Origin: JBFXAM01 sp050184295
Lineage (GTDB): Bacteria; Planctomycetota; Phycisphaerae; UBA1845; Fen-1342
Assembly (NCBI GenBank): GCA_050184295.1
Contig: JBFXAM010000165.1
Coordinates: forward strand, 1 to 7,789
Reading direction: 5' to 3'
Length of the DNA stretch: 7,789 nt
The notes beneath the pieces are model-generated. The model searched no databases and was not told the origin of the DNA. It saw only the letters and a program-made list of their open reading frames with translations. This document shows positions 1 to 6,534 of this stretch, piece after piece. The first letter of the stretch is position 1, and every line of letters starts with the position of its first letter. Made by a program: the position numbers and the translations under genes.

Positions 1-2
1 CT

Positions 3-1925
3 CAAATACCCCCCCCCCCCCCGATAGTTACGAATCACGCCGGGCTCAGGACCGTTCTGAAATGCCCCGAGCGACGCTTTCGGCTGCGAGCGGCGGCGTG
101 GGTCGGGGCGGTCGCCGCGGCGTGTGTCTGGGCGCTCGCCGCCGCGTGTTTCTGCTGTTTGGCGGGGGCTTCGCCGGCGCTGGCGGCGGATCCGTTCTGG
201 GCGCTACTATTGGATGACGGCCGTCCGCGCGAGCCGACGATCGGTGTCAGTGCGAGCACGATCGTGCAGACCACGAACTTCACCATTGCGGCGTACGCGC
301 GCGACGGGACATCTCTCTGGTCTGCAAGCCTCGATCCAGACGAGGAGCCCTTGTCCACATACTTCTGGGAAGGACTCCCTCTGCCCGACCCCGGTAATCC
401 GGCGGACGATATCATCGACCCGCGCGTGCTGTTCGATCACTTTTCGGGGCGATTCGTTGTCGGCGCACTTCGCGAACACGCACGTATCATCTACCTCGCC
501 GTCTCACACGACGACACGCCTGCGACCGGCACGTCAGCGGATTGGGATATCTACTACCGGCCGGCGCTGGACCCGGATCCCGGGAGCGGCACGATCGACT
601 GGCCCGGCTTGGCGGTGAACTCACACGCTATCTACTTCTGCGCCATCACGCGCGGCCAACATGTCGTCCAGCGGTTCGCGCGTCCGACGCCCGGCGATCT
701 GAGCTTCTACGACAATGATCCGAACCGGCATCGTCGCTGGACGATCTCGGCGCCGGACACAGGGCTGACCACACAACAAAGCTTCCCCATGCCGGCGACG
801 ATTCTTGATGGCTCGTCGGCAGATACGATGTACTTTGTGCAACTGGTCGCCCGCGGCGACTTGAAGGCGGAGATTCCGGCGCAGCTCAGGGTCGTGGCGA
901 TCAAGAACATGTTGGCGGAAACCGAATGGATACCCGACGATCCTCTCGACGGGGCGGGCGCAGTGGACATTGATCAATGGAAGCAGCGATGTCCCGACGC
1001 GACAGTCATGAACCACAAGGAGAACATCCAAAACGCTGTGGTTCGAGAGGGAGTATTGTACTGTACGCGTGCGACGCACTACAGCGGGGCGCTGCCCGAG
1101 CACTTTGTCGAGCTACCCGCTCGGTCTGTTGCGCGCTGGCATGTAGTGGATCTTCACGGCTGGCCAGAGCCGCTCGCGCCCGACCCCATGCTCGTCGACA
1201 GCGGGGTCATCGACGGCGGTCACGTGTTCGGTTTCGGCGAGCAGGAGGACTACGGCGTTCAGGTCATCTTCCCACTCATCATGCCGACGGCGGACGACGG
1301 GTTCGCGTTGTTCTTCACGCGCTACCATCGTTTGGGTTACTTTGACTTGTGTTGGACAGGCAAGCGCGCCGGCGATCCGCCGGGCGTCCTGGGCGCGCCC
1401 ATCTCGGTCATGCAGGCCGGCACAGCCGGGATTATCGACGTGACAAAGCCTGGTGACTACGAAGGCATCGCGCTCGATCCGCTCGACCCGACTCGCGTTT
1501 GGGCGACGGGCGAGACCGGCCGATGCCTGCCGCCGGCGGCGCCGTGCACGTCGTGCCCGGTCGGACAATCGCAGCATTTCAAGCACACGGTTGTCGGCAG
1601 CTATCAAGTTCCCACGGAGCCGGTGAAGACGCTAAACATCGATCGAGCCTTGGGCGACCAGCCGGACGCGATCTACGTCAAGGTGTCCGCGTGCGACGCC
1701 GCCCAGCTCGCCGATGGCGAACTGAGCGCGGGTGAGCCGTCGTTTTCGCGCACGTATGGTGACGGCGCCGAGGTCACGCTGCTGGCGCCGATCATCAGCG
1801 GCTGGAGTTTCGCCGGCTGGATCATCAACATCGAAGCCGATGGACCGATGGCCCCGACGAACCGTATGACGACCATCACATTGACGGCCGATCGTACCGC
1901 AACGCCATACTATGTCAGGCAATAG
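3..1925 (+). CDS. Secreted beta-propeller-like protein with C-terminal InlB-like repeat domain (5' end uncertain)
   Basis: This is a large exported protein of unknown function. The first ordinary start codon in frame is TTG at 159, but it would cut off a clear signal peptide. Upstream in the same frame (about 66-188) lie an arginine-rich stretch (RRFRLR), a long Ala/Val/Cys/Leu hydrophobic core and the cleavage-like site SPALA-A. The frame stays open to the window edge through the C run and has no ATG, GTG or TTG before 159. The true start is therefore outside the window, a rare CTG (57), or hidden by a sequence error. The body has motifs seen in propeller-like secreted proteins: DPRVLFDHFSGRFVV (417-461), LAVS, a DWPGLAVN segment and GDYEGIALDPLDPTRVWA. 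A Cys-rich linker (CLPPAAPCTSCP) precedes a domain at about 1659-1922 whose pattern (TYGDGAEVTLLAP...GWSFAGW...TITLTADRTATPYYV) fits divergent InlB B-repeats. Gene 2 starts 39 bases downstream. Function is not known; a cell-surface or extracellular role is inferred. Confidence 0.8.
   Translation, partial: QIPPPPPIVTNHAGLRTVLKCPERRFRLRAAAWVGAVAAACVWALAAACFCCLAGASPALAADPFWALLLDDGRPREPTIGVSASTIVQTTNFTIAAYARDGTSLWSASLDPDEEPLSTYFWEGLPLPDPGNPADDIIDPRVLFDHFSGRFVVGALREHARIIYLAVSHDDTPATGTSADWDIYYRPALDPDPGSGTIDWPGLAVNSHAIYFCAITRGQHVVQRFARPTPGDLSFYDNDPNRHRRWTISAPDTGLTTQQSFPMPATILDGSSADTMYFVQLVARGDLKAEIPAQLRVVAIKNMLAETEWIPDDPLDGAGAVDIDQWKQRCPDATVMNHKENIQNAVVREGVLYCTRATHYSGALPEHFVELPARSVARWHVVDLHGWPEPLAPDPMLVDSGVIDGGHVFGFGEQEDYGVQVIFPLIMPTADDGFALFFTRYHRLGYFDLCWTGKRAGDPPGVLGAPISVMQAGTAGIIDVTKPGDYEGIALDPLDPTRVWATGETGRCLPPAAPCTSCPVGQSQHFKHTVVGSYQVPTEPVKTLNIDRALGDQPDAIYVKVSACDAAQLADGELSAGEPSFSRTYGDGAEVTLLAPIISGWSFAGWIINIEADGPMAPTNRMTTITLTADRTATPYYVRQ
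9..22. repeat. Poly-C tract of 14 bases
   Basis: Fourteen consecutive C residues lie just upstream of the signal-peptide region of the first gene. It may be a real homopolymer, whose length could switch the reading frame, or an artefact of a contig end. In the present phase it adds proline codons to the open frame. The sequence alone cannot decide between these. Confidence 0.8.
1659..1922 (+). repeat. InlB-like domain, copy A (intact, inside first gene)
   Basis: The last 88 codons of the first gene are duplicated, without any insertion or deletion, at 2723-2986. A hand alignment gives about 68 of 88 identical amino acids. At the DNA level the first 100 bases are especially alike. This copy is intact and fused to the propeller-like protein. 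It defines the left boundary of an approximately 1-kb tandem duplication that also includes the following PEP-CTERM gene. Confidence 0.85.
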
Positions 1926-1964
1926 TTCCACGGATCATGGGCTTCCAATGATGGAGGGCCACGC

Positions 1965-2699
1965 ATGAACGCTTGCTTGTTTACGCTGATCCTGCTTTTC
2001 GGCATCGAGCCTGGCGATAACATCCGGTTCTGGTTCTCAACCACCGGCGTTGCCGAGAACCAGCCCATCGCCGGCACGCCTCCCGAGTATCGTACGCCCG
2101 CCGATGGGGACAACCCGGTTGTTGTCGCTATGGATGGAACACACAGGTTTTATATCTGGGCGTCGATTCTTTCACTGCCGGAAGGACACTCCGTGCAGGG
2201 TGTCAGTCTAGACGTCTATCTAGAGCGGGCCGCCGGCGCGGCACGATTTGTGGATCGGCGTTTCTACGACTATCGCGTACCCGGCGGTTACCGGCGCTGG
2301 GGTGGAATCGCGCAGGGATCGCTTACCGACACTCTCGTCAACGATGCTGTTATGGTTTCCGCGACCGGAAGTGGTCTAAGCGAGGAGTTCGGCCCCCAGG
2401 ACATCCAATACGACGCACCCTCGCGTTCGTTCCTGCTTGGCTATGTCGATGTTCTGACGAGCATCGACGCGCGGGCCGAGCTGTTCTTGGGTGTCGGGAG
2501 CTCGGGCATTGTGTCGACGCACACGCAACAGCCCACGTATGCCTATTTCGGCTGGGGCGATGCGCGTCTCAACGGCAGCGCCTTCAACCAGCGCAGCGCC
2601 CAGCCCGACGCCTTCATCGTGCCCGAGCCGGGCACACTCGTACTGCTTGGCGTGGGCAGCCTTGCGATCATGCGGCGTCGGTGGCGCGGAAGCGCCTGA
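1965..2699 (+). CDS. PEP-CTERM sorting domain protein, paralog 1
   Basis: This exported protein has 244 aa. A short hydrophobic N-terminus (residues 1-14) probably acts as signal peptide. The C-terminus is a textbook PEP-CTERM anchor: the motif VPEPG (219-223), a hydrophobic segment (224-235) and a basic tail starting with RRRWR. Such tails are normally recognised by an exosortase, which anchors or releases proteins destined for the envelope or extracellular matrix. The body between them is a family shared with the next two paralogs. It has conserved WFSTTGV (23-29), PIAGTP, GTHRFYIW, RFVD, QYD and YFGWGD (194-199), and resembles no catalytic family I know. GGAGG at 1953-1957, seven bases before ATG, supports the start. 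It follows the propeller gene by 39 bases, so co-expression is likely. Its last 80 or so bases are nearly identical to those of paralog 3. PEP-CTERM assignment is firm; the role of the core domain is unknown. Confidence 0.9.
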   Translation: MNACLFTLILLFGIEPGDNIRFWFSTTGVAENQPIAGTPPEYRTPADGDNPVVVAMDGTHRFYIWASILSLPEGHSVQGVSLDVYLERAAGAARFVDRRFYDYRVPGGYRRWGGIAQGSLTDTLVNDAVMVSATGSGLSEEFGPQDIQYDAPSRSFLLGYVDVLTSIDARAELFLGVGSSGIVSTHTQQPTYAYFGWGDARLNGSAFNQRSAQPDAFIVPEPGTLVLLGVGSLAIMRRRWRGSA

Positions 2700-2989
2700 T
2701 GAACGCGAACTGCGGGCAGCGACAGCCGAACGCGATATATGTCAAGGTGTCCGCGTGCGACGCCGCGCAGCTCGCCGATTGAGAACTGAGCACGGGCGAG
2801 CCCTCGTTTTCGCGCACGTATGGACACGGTGCAGACGCGACGCTGCTGCCGCCGATCCTCAGCGGCTGGAGCTTGGCCGGTTGGATCATCGACATCGAGG
2901 GCGTTGGCCCGGCCGCGCCTACGAGTCGAATGACCACCGTGACTTTGAACGCGAACCGCACGGCGACGCCGTACTACACTCAGCCGTAA
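2699..2989 (+). pseudogene. Orphan InlB-like domain fragment (copy B) with in-frame TGA
   Basis: An ATG at 2699 overlaps the stop codon of the preceding gene (TGATG). From 2723 the frame matches the C-terminal 88 codons of the first gene exactly in length (2723-2986, then TAA at 2987-2989). Only one lesion is seen: TGA at 2780-2782 where the intact copy has GGC (Gly). Before it the product would be just 27 aa; after it the domain continues unbroken (TYGHGADATLLPPILSGW...TATPYY). No signal peptide or propeller part is present. It is best read as the remnant of a duplicated unit whose upstream part was lost. TGA is used as a normal stop by neighbouring genes, so read-through is unlikely though not excluded. 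Confidence 0.8.
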
Positions 2990-3020
2990 CAAGACGCTAC
3001 GGACGAGCGGAGCTTAAGCC

Positions 3021-3725
3021 ATGATTGCGACAACCGTTCTCTTCTGCCTATTCATCGCGCAGACGCACACGGTCCGGCTGTGGTTTTCGACCACCGGCGT
3101 GGACGAGAATCAGCCGATCGCCGGCACACCGCCCGAGTACATTTCACCGACGGAGGGCACCAACCCCGGCATTCAATCGGTTGACGGCGTCCACCGGCTA
3201 TACCTGTGGGCGACGTTGATGACTTCTGTGTGGACGACAGTGAACAGCTTCGAGATCGATGTTGCATTGTATGCGGATCGTGGAGAACTCAGATTTGTTG
3301 ACCGGCAGATGTACAATTATCGATCCGGCGTATATAGCCGTTGGGGCGACGTCCTTCTCGGCACGCTGACGCCGAATCGAATCTCGCGGCTTGGTGCGGC
3401 GTTCGGCGCGGGACTGGCCGAGTTCACAGGGCCTCTCGACATTCAATATGATCCGGACACGTTCACGTATCTGTTGGGATCGATCGACGTGCACGCAAGC
3501 GCCGGCGCGCAAGGAGCCGTTTTTCTCGTGGCGGGCTCGTTCGGTCACCGAGGCCCGCCCTTTGAGCAATTCTGGCACTTCGGCTGGGGCGACGCCCCAA
3601 TCTCAGGGCGCACTTGGCCCCCTAGCGTGCAAAGCGATCTGCCCGACGTGACTTTCATCCCCGAGCCCGCGACGCTCATGCTGGTCGTGGTCGGCGGCGC
3701 GGCCATCCGGACGCGCTGGTGGTGA
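3021..3725 (+). CDS. PEP-CTERM sorting domain protein, paralog 2
   Basis: A 234-aa paralog of the flanking PEP-CTERM genes. It has a short hydrophobic N-terminus (residues 1-13), the shared core (WFSTTGV 21-27, PIAGTP, RFVD, DIQYD, HFGWGD 186-191) and a C-terminal FIPEPATL motif (212-219). A hydrophobic segment and a short tail RTRWW follow, less basic than in its sisters. The middle is the most divergent of the three. GGAG at 3009-3012, eight bases before ATG, fits the start. It sits 31 bases after the InlB-like fragment, repeating the order seen for the intact domain and paralog 1, which points to duplication of the pair. A strong stem-loop begins at its stop codon. Predicted to be exported and handled by an exosortase; molecular function unknown. 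Confidence 0.88.
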   Translation: MIATTVLFCLFIAQTHTVRLWFSTTGVDENQPIAGTPPEYISPTEGTNPGIQSVDGVHRLYLWATLMTSVWTTVNSFEIDVALYADRGELRFVDRQMYNYRSGVYSRWGDVLLGTLTPNRISRLGAAFGAGLAEFTGPLDIQYDPDTFTYLLGSIDVHASAGAQGAVFLVAGSFGHRGPPFEQFWHFGWGDAPISGRTWPPSVQSDLPDVTFIPEPATLMLVVVGGAAIRTRWW

Positions 3726-3757
3726 CGGAGCGCCCCGCAATGGAGCGCCGCTCCGTC
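3724..3757 (+). terminator. Stem-loop at the stop of PEP-CTERM paralog 2 (no U-tract)
   Basis: A perfect 9-bp inverted repeat, GACGGAGCG (3724-3732) and CGCTCCGTC (3749-3757), has a 16-base loop and begins inside the TGA stop codon. A second, competing hairpin (GGAGC 3742-3746 with GCTCC 3750-3754) uses part of the loop and the 3' arm. No T-run follows, so this is not a classic intrinsic terminator. It could act as an attenuator or protect the 3' end of a processed transcript. The next gene starts 22 bases later. Confidence 0.5.
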
Positions 3758-3779
3758 CCGTGGGTGTGGAGTATTTGTC

Positions 3780-4502
3780 ATGTCGACGCTTGTGACGCTC
3801 TCATTAGTCTTCATCGCCCAGACCAATCTCGTCAGACTCTGGTTTTCAACCACCGGCGTCGCGGAGAATGAGCCGATCGCCGGGACGCCGGCCGAATTCC
3901 GCGCGCCCTTCGACGGCGACAACCCCGTGCTCGACGGCGCGGCCGGCACGCACCGGCTCTATATCTGGGGCACTATTCTCACGACTGGGCAGGCTACGCG
4001 CGTTGCATCGGTCTCGCTCGACGCCGAGCTGCGCCTTACGCGCGGTACAGCACGATTCGTGGATCATCGGTTCTACGATCTGATAACCCCGGCCTATCGG
4101 CGCTGGGACGGCGTCAACCAAGGGACGAGAACCGACCACCTGATCGATGATGCGAGACTGGGACGGGGCGCCCTCGGCGCGGGGCTGGCTGAGGAAGACG
4201 GGGTTTCGGATGTGCAGTTCGATGCGCAAACAGCATCCTACTTACTCGGCTTCGCCGACATCGAAACCAGTGCGAACGCGGTCGCGCAGGTGTACTTCGG
4301 CATCGGCGTGCTCGGCATCGACATCACTGGCGCCGGCCCGACCAGTTCCGGTCTCTACTTCGGCTGGGGCGACGGCGTCCTGACTCGACGAGAAATCGGC
4401 GGACCGCGCAGCGCACTCGCCGACGCCTTCATCGTGCCCGAGCCGGGCACACTCGTACTGCTGGGCGTTGGCAGCCTTGCAATCATGCGGCGCCGCCGGT
4501 GA
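3780..4502 (+). CDS. PEP-CTERM sorting domain protein, paralog 3
   Basis: A 240-aa exported protein of the same family. The short N-terminal hydrophobic stretch MSTLVTLSLVFIAQ is followed by the shared core: RLWFSTTGV (19-27), PIAGTP, GTHRLYIW, RFVD, GAGLAEE, YFGWGD (193-198). The C-terminus is the PEP-CTERM module VPEPG (219-223), a hydrophobic segment and RRRR at the very end. GGAG at 3768-3771, eight bases before ATG, supports the start. The gap to paralog 2 is 54 bases, so both are likely on one transcript. The body is clearly diverged from paralog 1, yet the tail shares a 43-base perfectly identical run with it, which suggests recent sequence exchange. It is the last gene of the + strand cluster and converges with pckA. 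Confidence 0.9.
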   Translation: MSTLVTLSLVFIAQTNLVRLWFSTTGVAENEPIAGTPAEFRAPFDGDNPVLDGAAGTHRLYIWGTILTTGQATRVASVSLDAELRLTRGTARFVDHRFYDLITPAYRRWDGVNQGTRTDHLIDDARLGRGALGAGLAEEDGVSDVQFDAQTASYLLGFADIETSANAVAQVYFGIGVLGIDITGAGPTSSGLYFGWGDGVLTRREIGGPRSALADAFIVPEPGTLVLLGVGSLAIMRRRR

Positions 4503-4555
4503 CGATGCGGCTGCCAGAGGCAAACGCCGGGAAGCCGGAATCGGCCGCCGGTTGT

Positions 4556-4576
4556 TCGGATTGCGGATTTCGGATT
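4556..4576. repeat. Heptamer array (TCGGATT-type, three units)
   Basis: Three abutting 7-base units read TCGGATT, GCGGATT and TCGGATT. On the minus strand this is the AATCCGA/AATCCGC type of simple repeat. Confidence 0.75.
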
Positions 4577-4641
4577 GGTCGGCACCATCCGCCGGGGCGG
4601 AGAGTGACCACAATTCTCCATGCACTCTGAGGTCGCGTTTT

Positions 4642-4665
4642 GTTCGGAGTTCGCCGTTCAGCGTT
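4642..4665. repeat. Heptamer array (GTTCGCC-type, three units plus a partial)
   Basis: Units GTTCGGA, GTTCGCC and GTTCAGC are followed by a partial GTT. The period is 7, as in the array at 4556-4576, but the consensus differs. A two-unit array (GCATCCC, GCATTCC) follows at 4675-4688. Confidence 0.65.
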
Positions 4666-4747
4666 GCCGGTTTGGCATCCCGCATTCCACATCAGCCGCG
4701 GCGCCGGCGCTCGGCCATTCGTCTGCGCGCTGTCGCCGCGGGCGCTC

Positions 4748-4782
4748 GGCTTTTGGCCTTCCGCGTTTGGCTTTCGGCCTTC
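4748..4782. repeat. Heptamer array (GGCTTTC/GGCCTTC-type, five units)
   Basis: Five contiguous 7-base units are GGCTTTT, GGCCTTC, CGCGTTT, GGCTTTC and GGCCTTC. The first and fourth pairs form a 14-base near repeat, 21 bases apart. It ends six bases before the pckA stop codon. Confidence 0.7.
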
Positions 4783-4788
4783 TGTCTC

Positions 4789-6390
4789 TCACACCGTCGG
4801 GCCGGCGTGGCGGATCGCATCGGACGTGCCGGCGGCGAACCTCTCGAAGTTCTTGGTGAAGCGCTGCGCGAGCTCGCGGGCCTTCGCGTCGTAGGCCGCT
4901 CCGTCTTTCCAGGTCTTTCGCGGCTGAAGCACTTCGCTCGGCACGTTCGGGCAGCTCGTCGGCACACCGACGCGGAAGATCGGGTGCGGCTCGAAGCTCA
5001 CTTCGTCGAGCCCGCCGTCGAGCGCGGCGTGCACCATCGCGCGGGTGAAGGGGAGCTTCATGCGGCTGCCGACGCCGAAGGGTCCGCCGCTCCAGCCGGT
5101 GTTGAGCAGCCAGACGCGGACTTTGTGCTGGGCGACTTTCTTGCCGAGCATTTCGGCGTAGACGGAGGGGTGCAGTGCGAGGAAGGGCGCACCGAAGCAG
5201 GTGGAGAAGGTGGCCTGGGGTTCGTTGCCCATGCCGGCCTCGGTGCCGGCGACTTTCGCGGTGTAGCCGGAAAGGAAGTGATACATCGCCTGCTCGGGGC
5301 TGAGCCGGGCGATGGGCGGCAACACGCCGAAGGCGTCGCAGGTGAGGAAGATGATGTTCGTGGGGTGTCCGGCGACGGAGGGCTCGATGGCGTTGTCGAT
5401 GTAGTGCAGCGGATACGCGGCGCGGGTGTTTTCGGTGTGTGTCGCGTCGGCATAGTCGACGCGGCGCGTGTCCGGGTCCATGACGACGTTTTCGAGCACG
5501 GAGCCGAAGCGGATGGCGTTGTAGATCTGCGGCTCGAACTCGCGCGAGAGGTTGATGGCCTTGGCGTAGCAGCCGCCTTCGACATTAAAGACGCCGTCGT
5601 CGGCCCAGCCGTGCTCGTCGTCGCCGATGAGGCCGCGCTGCGGGTCGGCGGAGAGCGTGGTTTTTCCGGTTCCGCTGAGGCCGAAGAAGAGCGCGACATC
5701 GCCGCGCTGGCCCGCGTTGGCGGAGCAGTGCATGGACAGTACGCCCTTCAACGGGAGCAGGTAGTTCATGATGGTGAAGATGGATTTCTTCATTTCGCCG
5801 GCGTAGGCGGTGCCGCCGATGAGCACCAAGCGCTTCGCGAAATTCACGACGATGAAGGCCTCCGACTTCAACCCGGGGATGGTTCCGTCGGCGTGGCAGC
5901 CGGGGGCGCAGACGACGGTGAACTCGGGCTGGTGGTCGGCCAGCGCGGCGGCGGACGGACGAACGAAGAGCTGATGGACGAAGAGCGCGTGCCAGGCATA
6001 CTCGGTGATGAAGCGGACGCGCAGGCGGTGCTTCGGGTTGGCGCCGGCGTAAAGATCCTGCACGAAGACGTCGCGATCCGCGAGATGCGCGTGCATGCGT
6101 TGTTCGAGATTCTCAAACGCGGCGGCCTCGAGCGCGACGTTGACGTCGCCCCACCAGATGTGCTTTTCGCTTTCCGATTCGCGGACGAAGAACTTGTCCT
6201 TCGGCGAGCGGCCGGTGCGCTTCCCCGTGCGGGCGACGAACGCGCCGTTGTCGGCGAAAGCGCCCTCGTGGCGGCGGACGGCCTCTTCGACCAATAGCGT
6301 GGCGGGCAGGTTCCAGTACGAGCGCCCGTGATGGTCGCGGCCCCAGTCTCCCAGCCCGTGCCGACTCGGCGACACCGCCACTTTTGTCAT
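4789..6390 (-). CDS. pckA: ATP-dependent phosphoenolpyruvate carboxykinase
   Basis: Cytosolic enzyme (EC 4.1.1.49) that converts oxaloacetate and ATP to phosphoenolpyruvate, CO2 and ADP; it is the entry step of gluconeogenesis and can run in reverse as an anaplerotic reaction. The 533-aa length is usual for the family. Visible motifs in order: TGRSPKDKF (59-67, substrate-binding Arg), YAGEMKKSIFT (196-206, with the metal/substrate Lys), MHCSAN (220-225, metal-binding His), the kinase-1a P-loop GLSGTGKTT (237-245), LIGDDEHGW (254-262, metal-binding Asp), NVEGGCYAK (269-277) and NTRAAYPLHYIDN (321-333, conserved Arg). All key residues of the ATP-type enzyme are present; it is not the GTP type. 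The ATG is preceded by AAGGA (6399-6403) at eight bases. A promoter and a palindrome lie upstream. It is monocistronic here and convergent with the PEP-CTERM cluster, with no functional link to it. Confidence 0.97.
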   Translation of the reverse strand: MTKVAVSPSRHGLGDWGRDHHGRSYWNLPATLLVEEAVRRHEGAFADNGAFVARTGKRTGRSPKDKFFVRESESEKHIWWGDVNVALEAAAFENLEQRMHAHLADRDVFVQDLYAGANPKHRLRVRFITEYAWHALFVHQLFVRPSAAALADHQPEFTVVCAPGCHADGTIPGLKSEAFIVVNFAKRLVLIGGTAYAGEMKKSIFTIMNYLLPLKGVLSMHCSANAGQRGDVALFFGLSGTGKTTLSADPQRGLIGDDEHGWADDGVFNVEGGCYAKAINLSREFEPQIYNAIRFGSVLENVVMDPDTRRVDYADATHTENTRAAYPLHYIDNAIEPSVAGHPTNIIFLTCDAFGVLPPIARLSPEQAMYHFLSGYTAKVAGTEAGMGNEPQATFSTCFGAPFLALHPSVYAEMLGKKVAQHKVRVWLLNTGWSGGPFGVGSRMKLPFTRAMVHAALDGGLDEVSFEPHPIFRVGVPTSCPNVPSEVLQPRKTWKDGAAYDAKARELAQRFTKNFERFAAGTSDAIRHAGPTV

Positions 6391-6435
6391 CTCGACCGTC
6401 CTTCGCCGATGGCGCGGCGGCCGCGTCGCGGGCGT

Positions 6436-6451
6436 GGCAGACTAGTCTGCC
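6436..6451 (-). promoter_or_regulatory. 16-bp perfect palindrome in the pckA leader
   Basis: GGCAGACTAGTCTGCC is perfectly self-complementary. It lies 45 bases upstream of the pckA start and, if the promoter at 6506-6534 is right, within the transcribed leader. As DNA it could be an operator for a dimeric regulator; as RNA it would fold into a 6-bp stem with a CUAG loop. Which of these applies is not shown by the sequence. Confidence 0.5.
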
Positions 6452-6505
6452 GTCGCTCGGCATGCGGGCGTCCGCGCGAACCGACCCCCATGTTCGATGC
6501 GACGC

Positions 6506-6534
6506 ATTATCGGGATTTTCGCGCGCGGTGACAA
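6506..6534 (-). promoter_or_regulatory. Predicted sigma70-type promoter of pckA
   Basis: On the minus strand, TTGTCA (6534-6529) and GATAAT (6511-6506) are separated by exactly 17 bases. Each box matches the sigma70 consensus at five of six positions. The start point would be near 6499, giving a leader of about 109 bases with the palindrome in its middle. Confidence 0.6.

Larger units (their letters stand above)
4503..4788. other. Convergent intergenic region of degenerate heptamer repeats
   Basis: This gap between two convergent genes has no convincing gene. It is dominated by short imperfect arrays with a 7-base period but different consensus sequences, listed separately. A small hairpin (TCCGC 4588-4592 with GCGGA 4597-4601) and a 6-bp stem (AGAGTG 4601-4606 with CACTCT 4623-4628) are present. 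No clear intrinsic terminator with a T-run was found for either flanking gene. Confidence 0.6.

Noticed and set aside
2699..2782. Selenocysteine or alternative-code reading of the TGA in the InlB-like fragment
   Set aside because: The aligned intact copy has Gly there, neighbouring genes end with TGA, and no SECIS-like hairpin was evident just downstream.
2491..3024. A 177-codon + strand frame across the end of paralog 1 and the InlB-like fragment
   Set aside because: It is read out of frame with both; the composition is Arg-rich and the domain homology is in another frame.
4503..4788. Possible CRISPR-like or intrinsic terminator structure between the convergent genes
   Set aside because: The repeats are 7-base, contiguous and degenerate with no spacers, and no hairpin is followed by a T-run.
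5058..5699. A 213-codon minus-strand frame inside pckA
   Set aside because: It is a shifted frame of pckA with a low-complexity Ser/Pro/Thr product; the pckA frame carries all conserved motifs.
4468..6297. A 609-codon open frame on the + strand
   Set aside because: It lies antisense to the complete pckA gene. Its protein is Arg/Gly/Ala-rich without recognisable motifs, and it arises from GC-rich third positions on the other strand.
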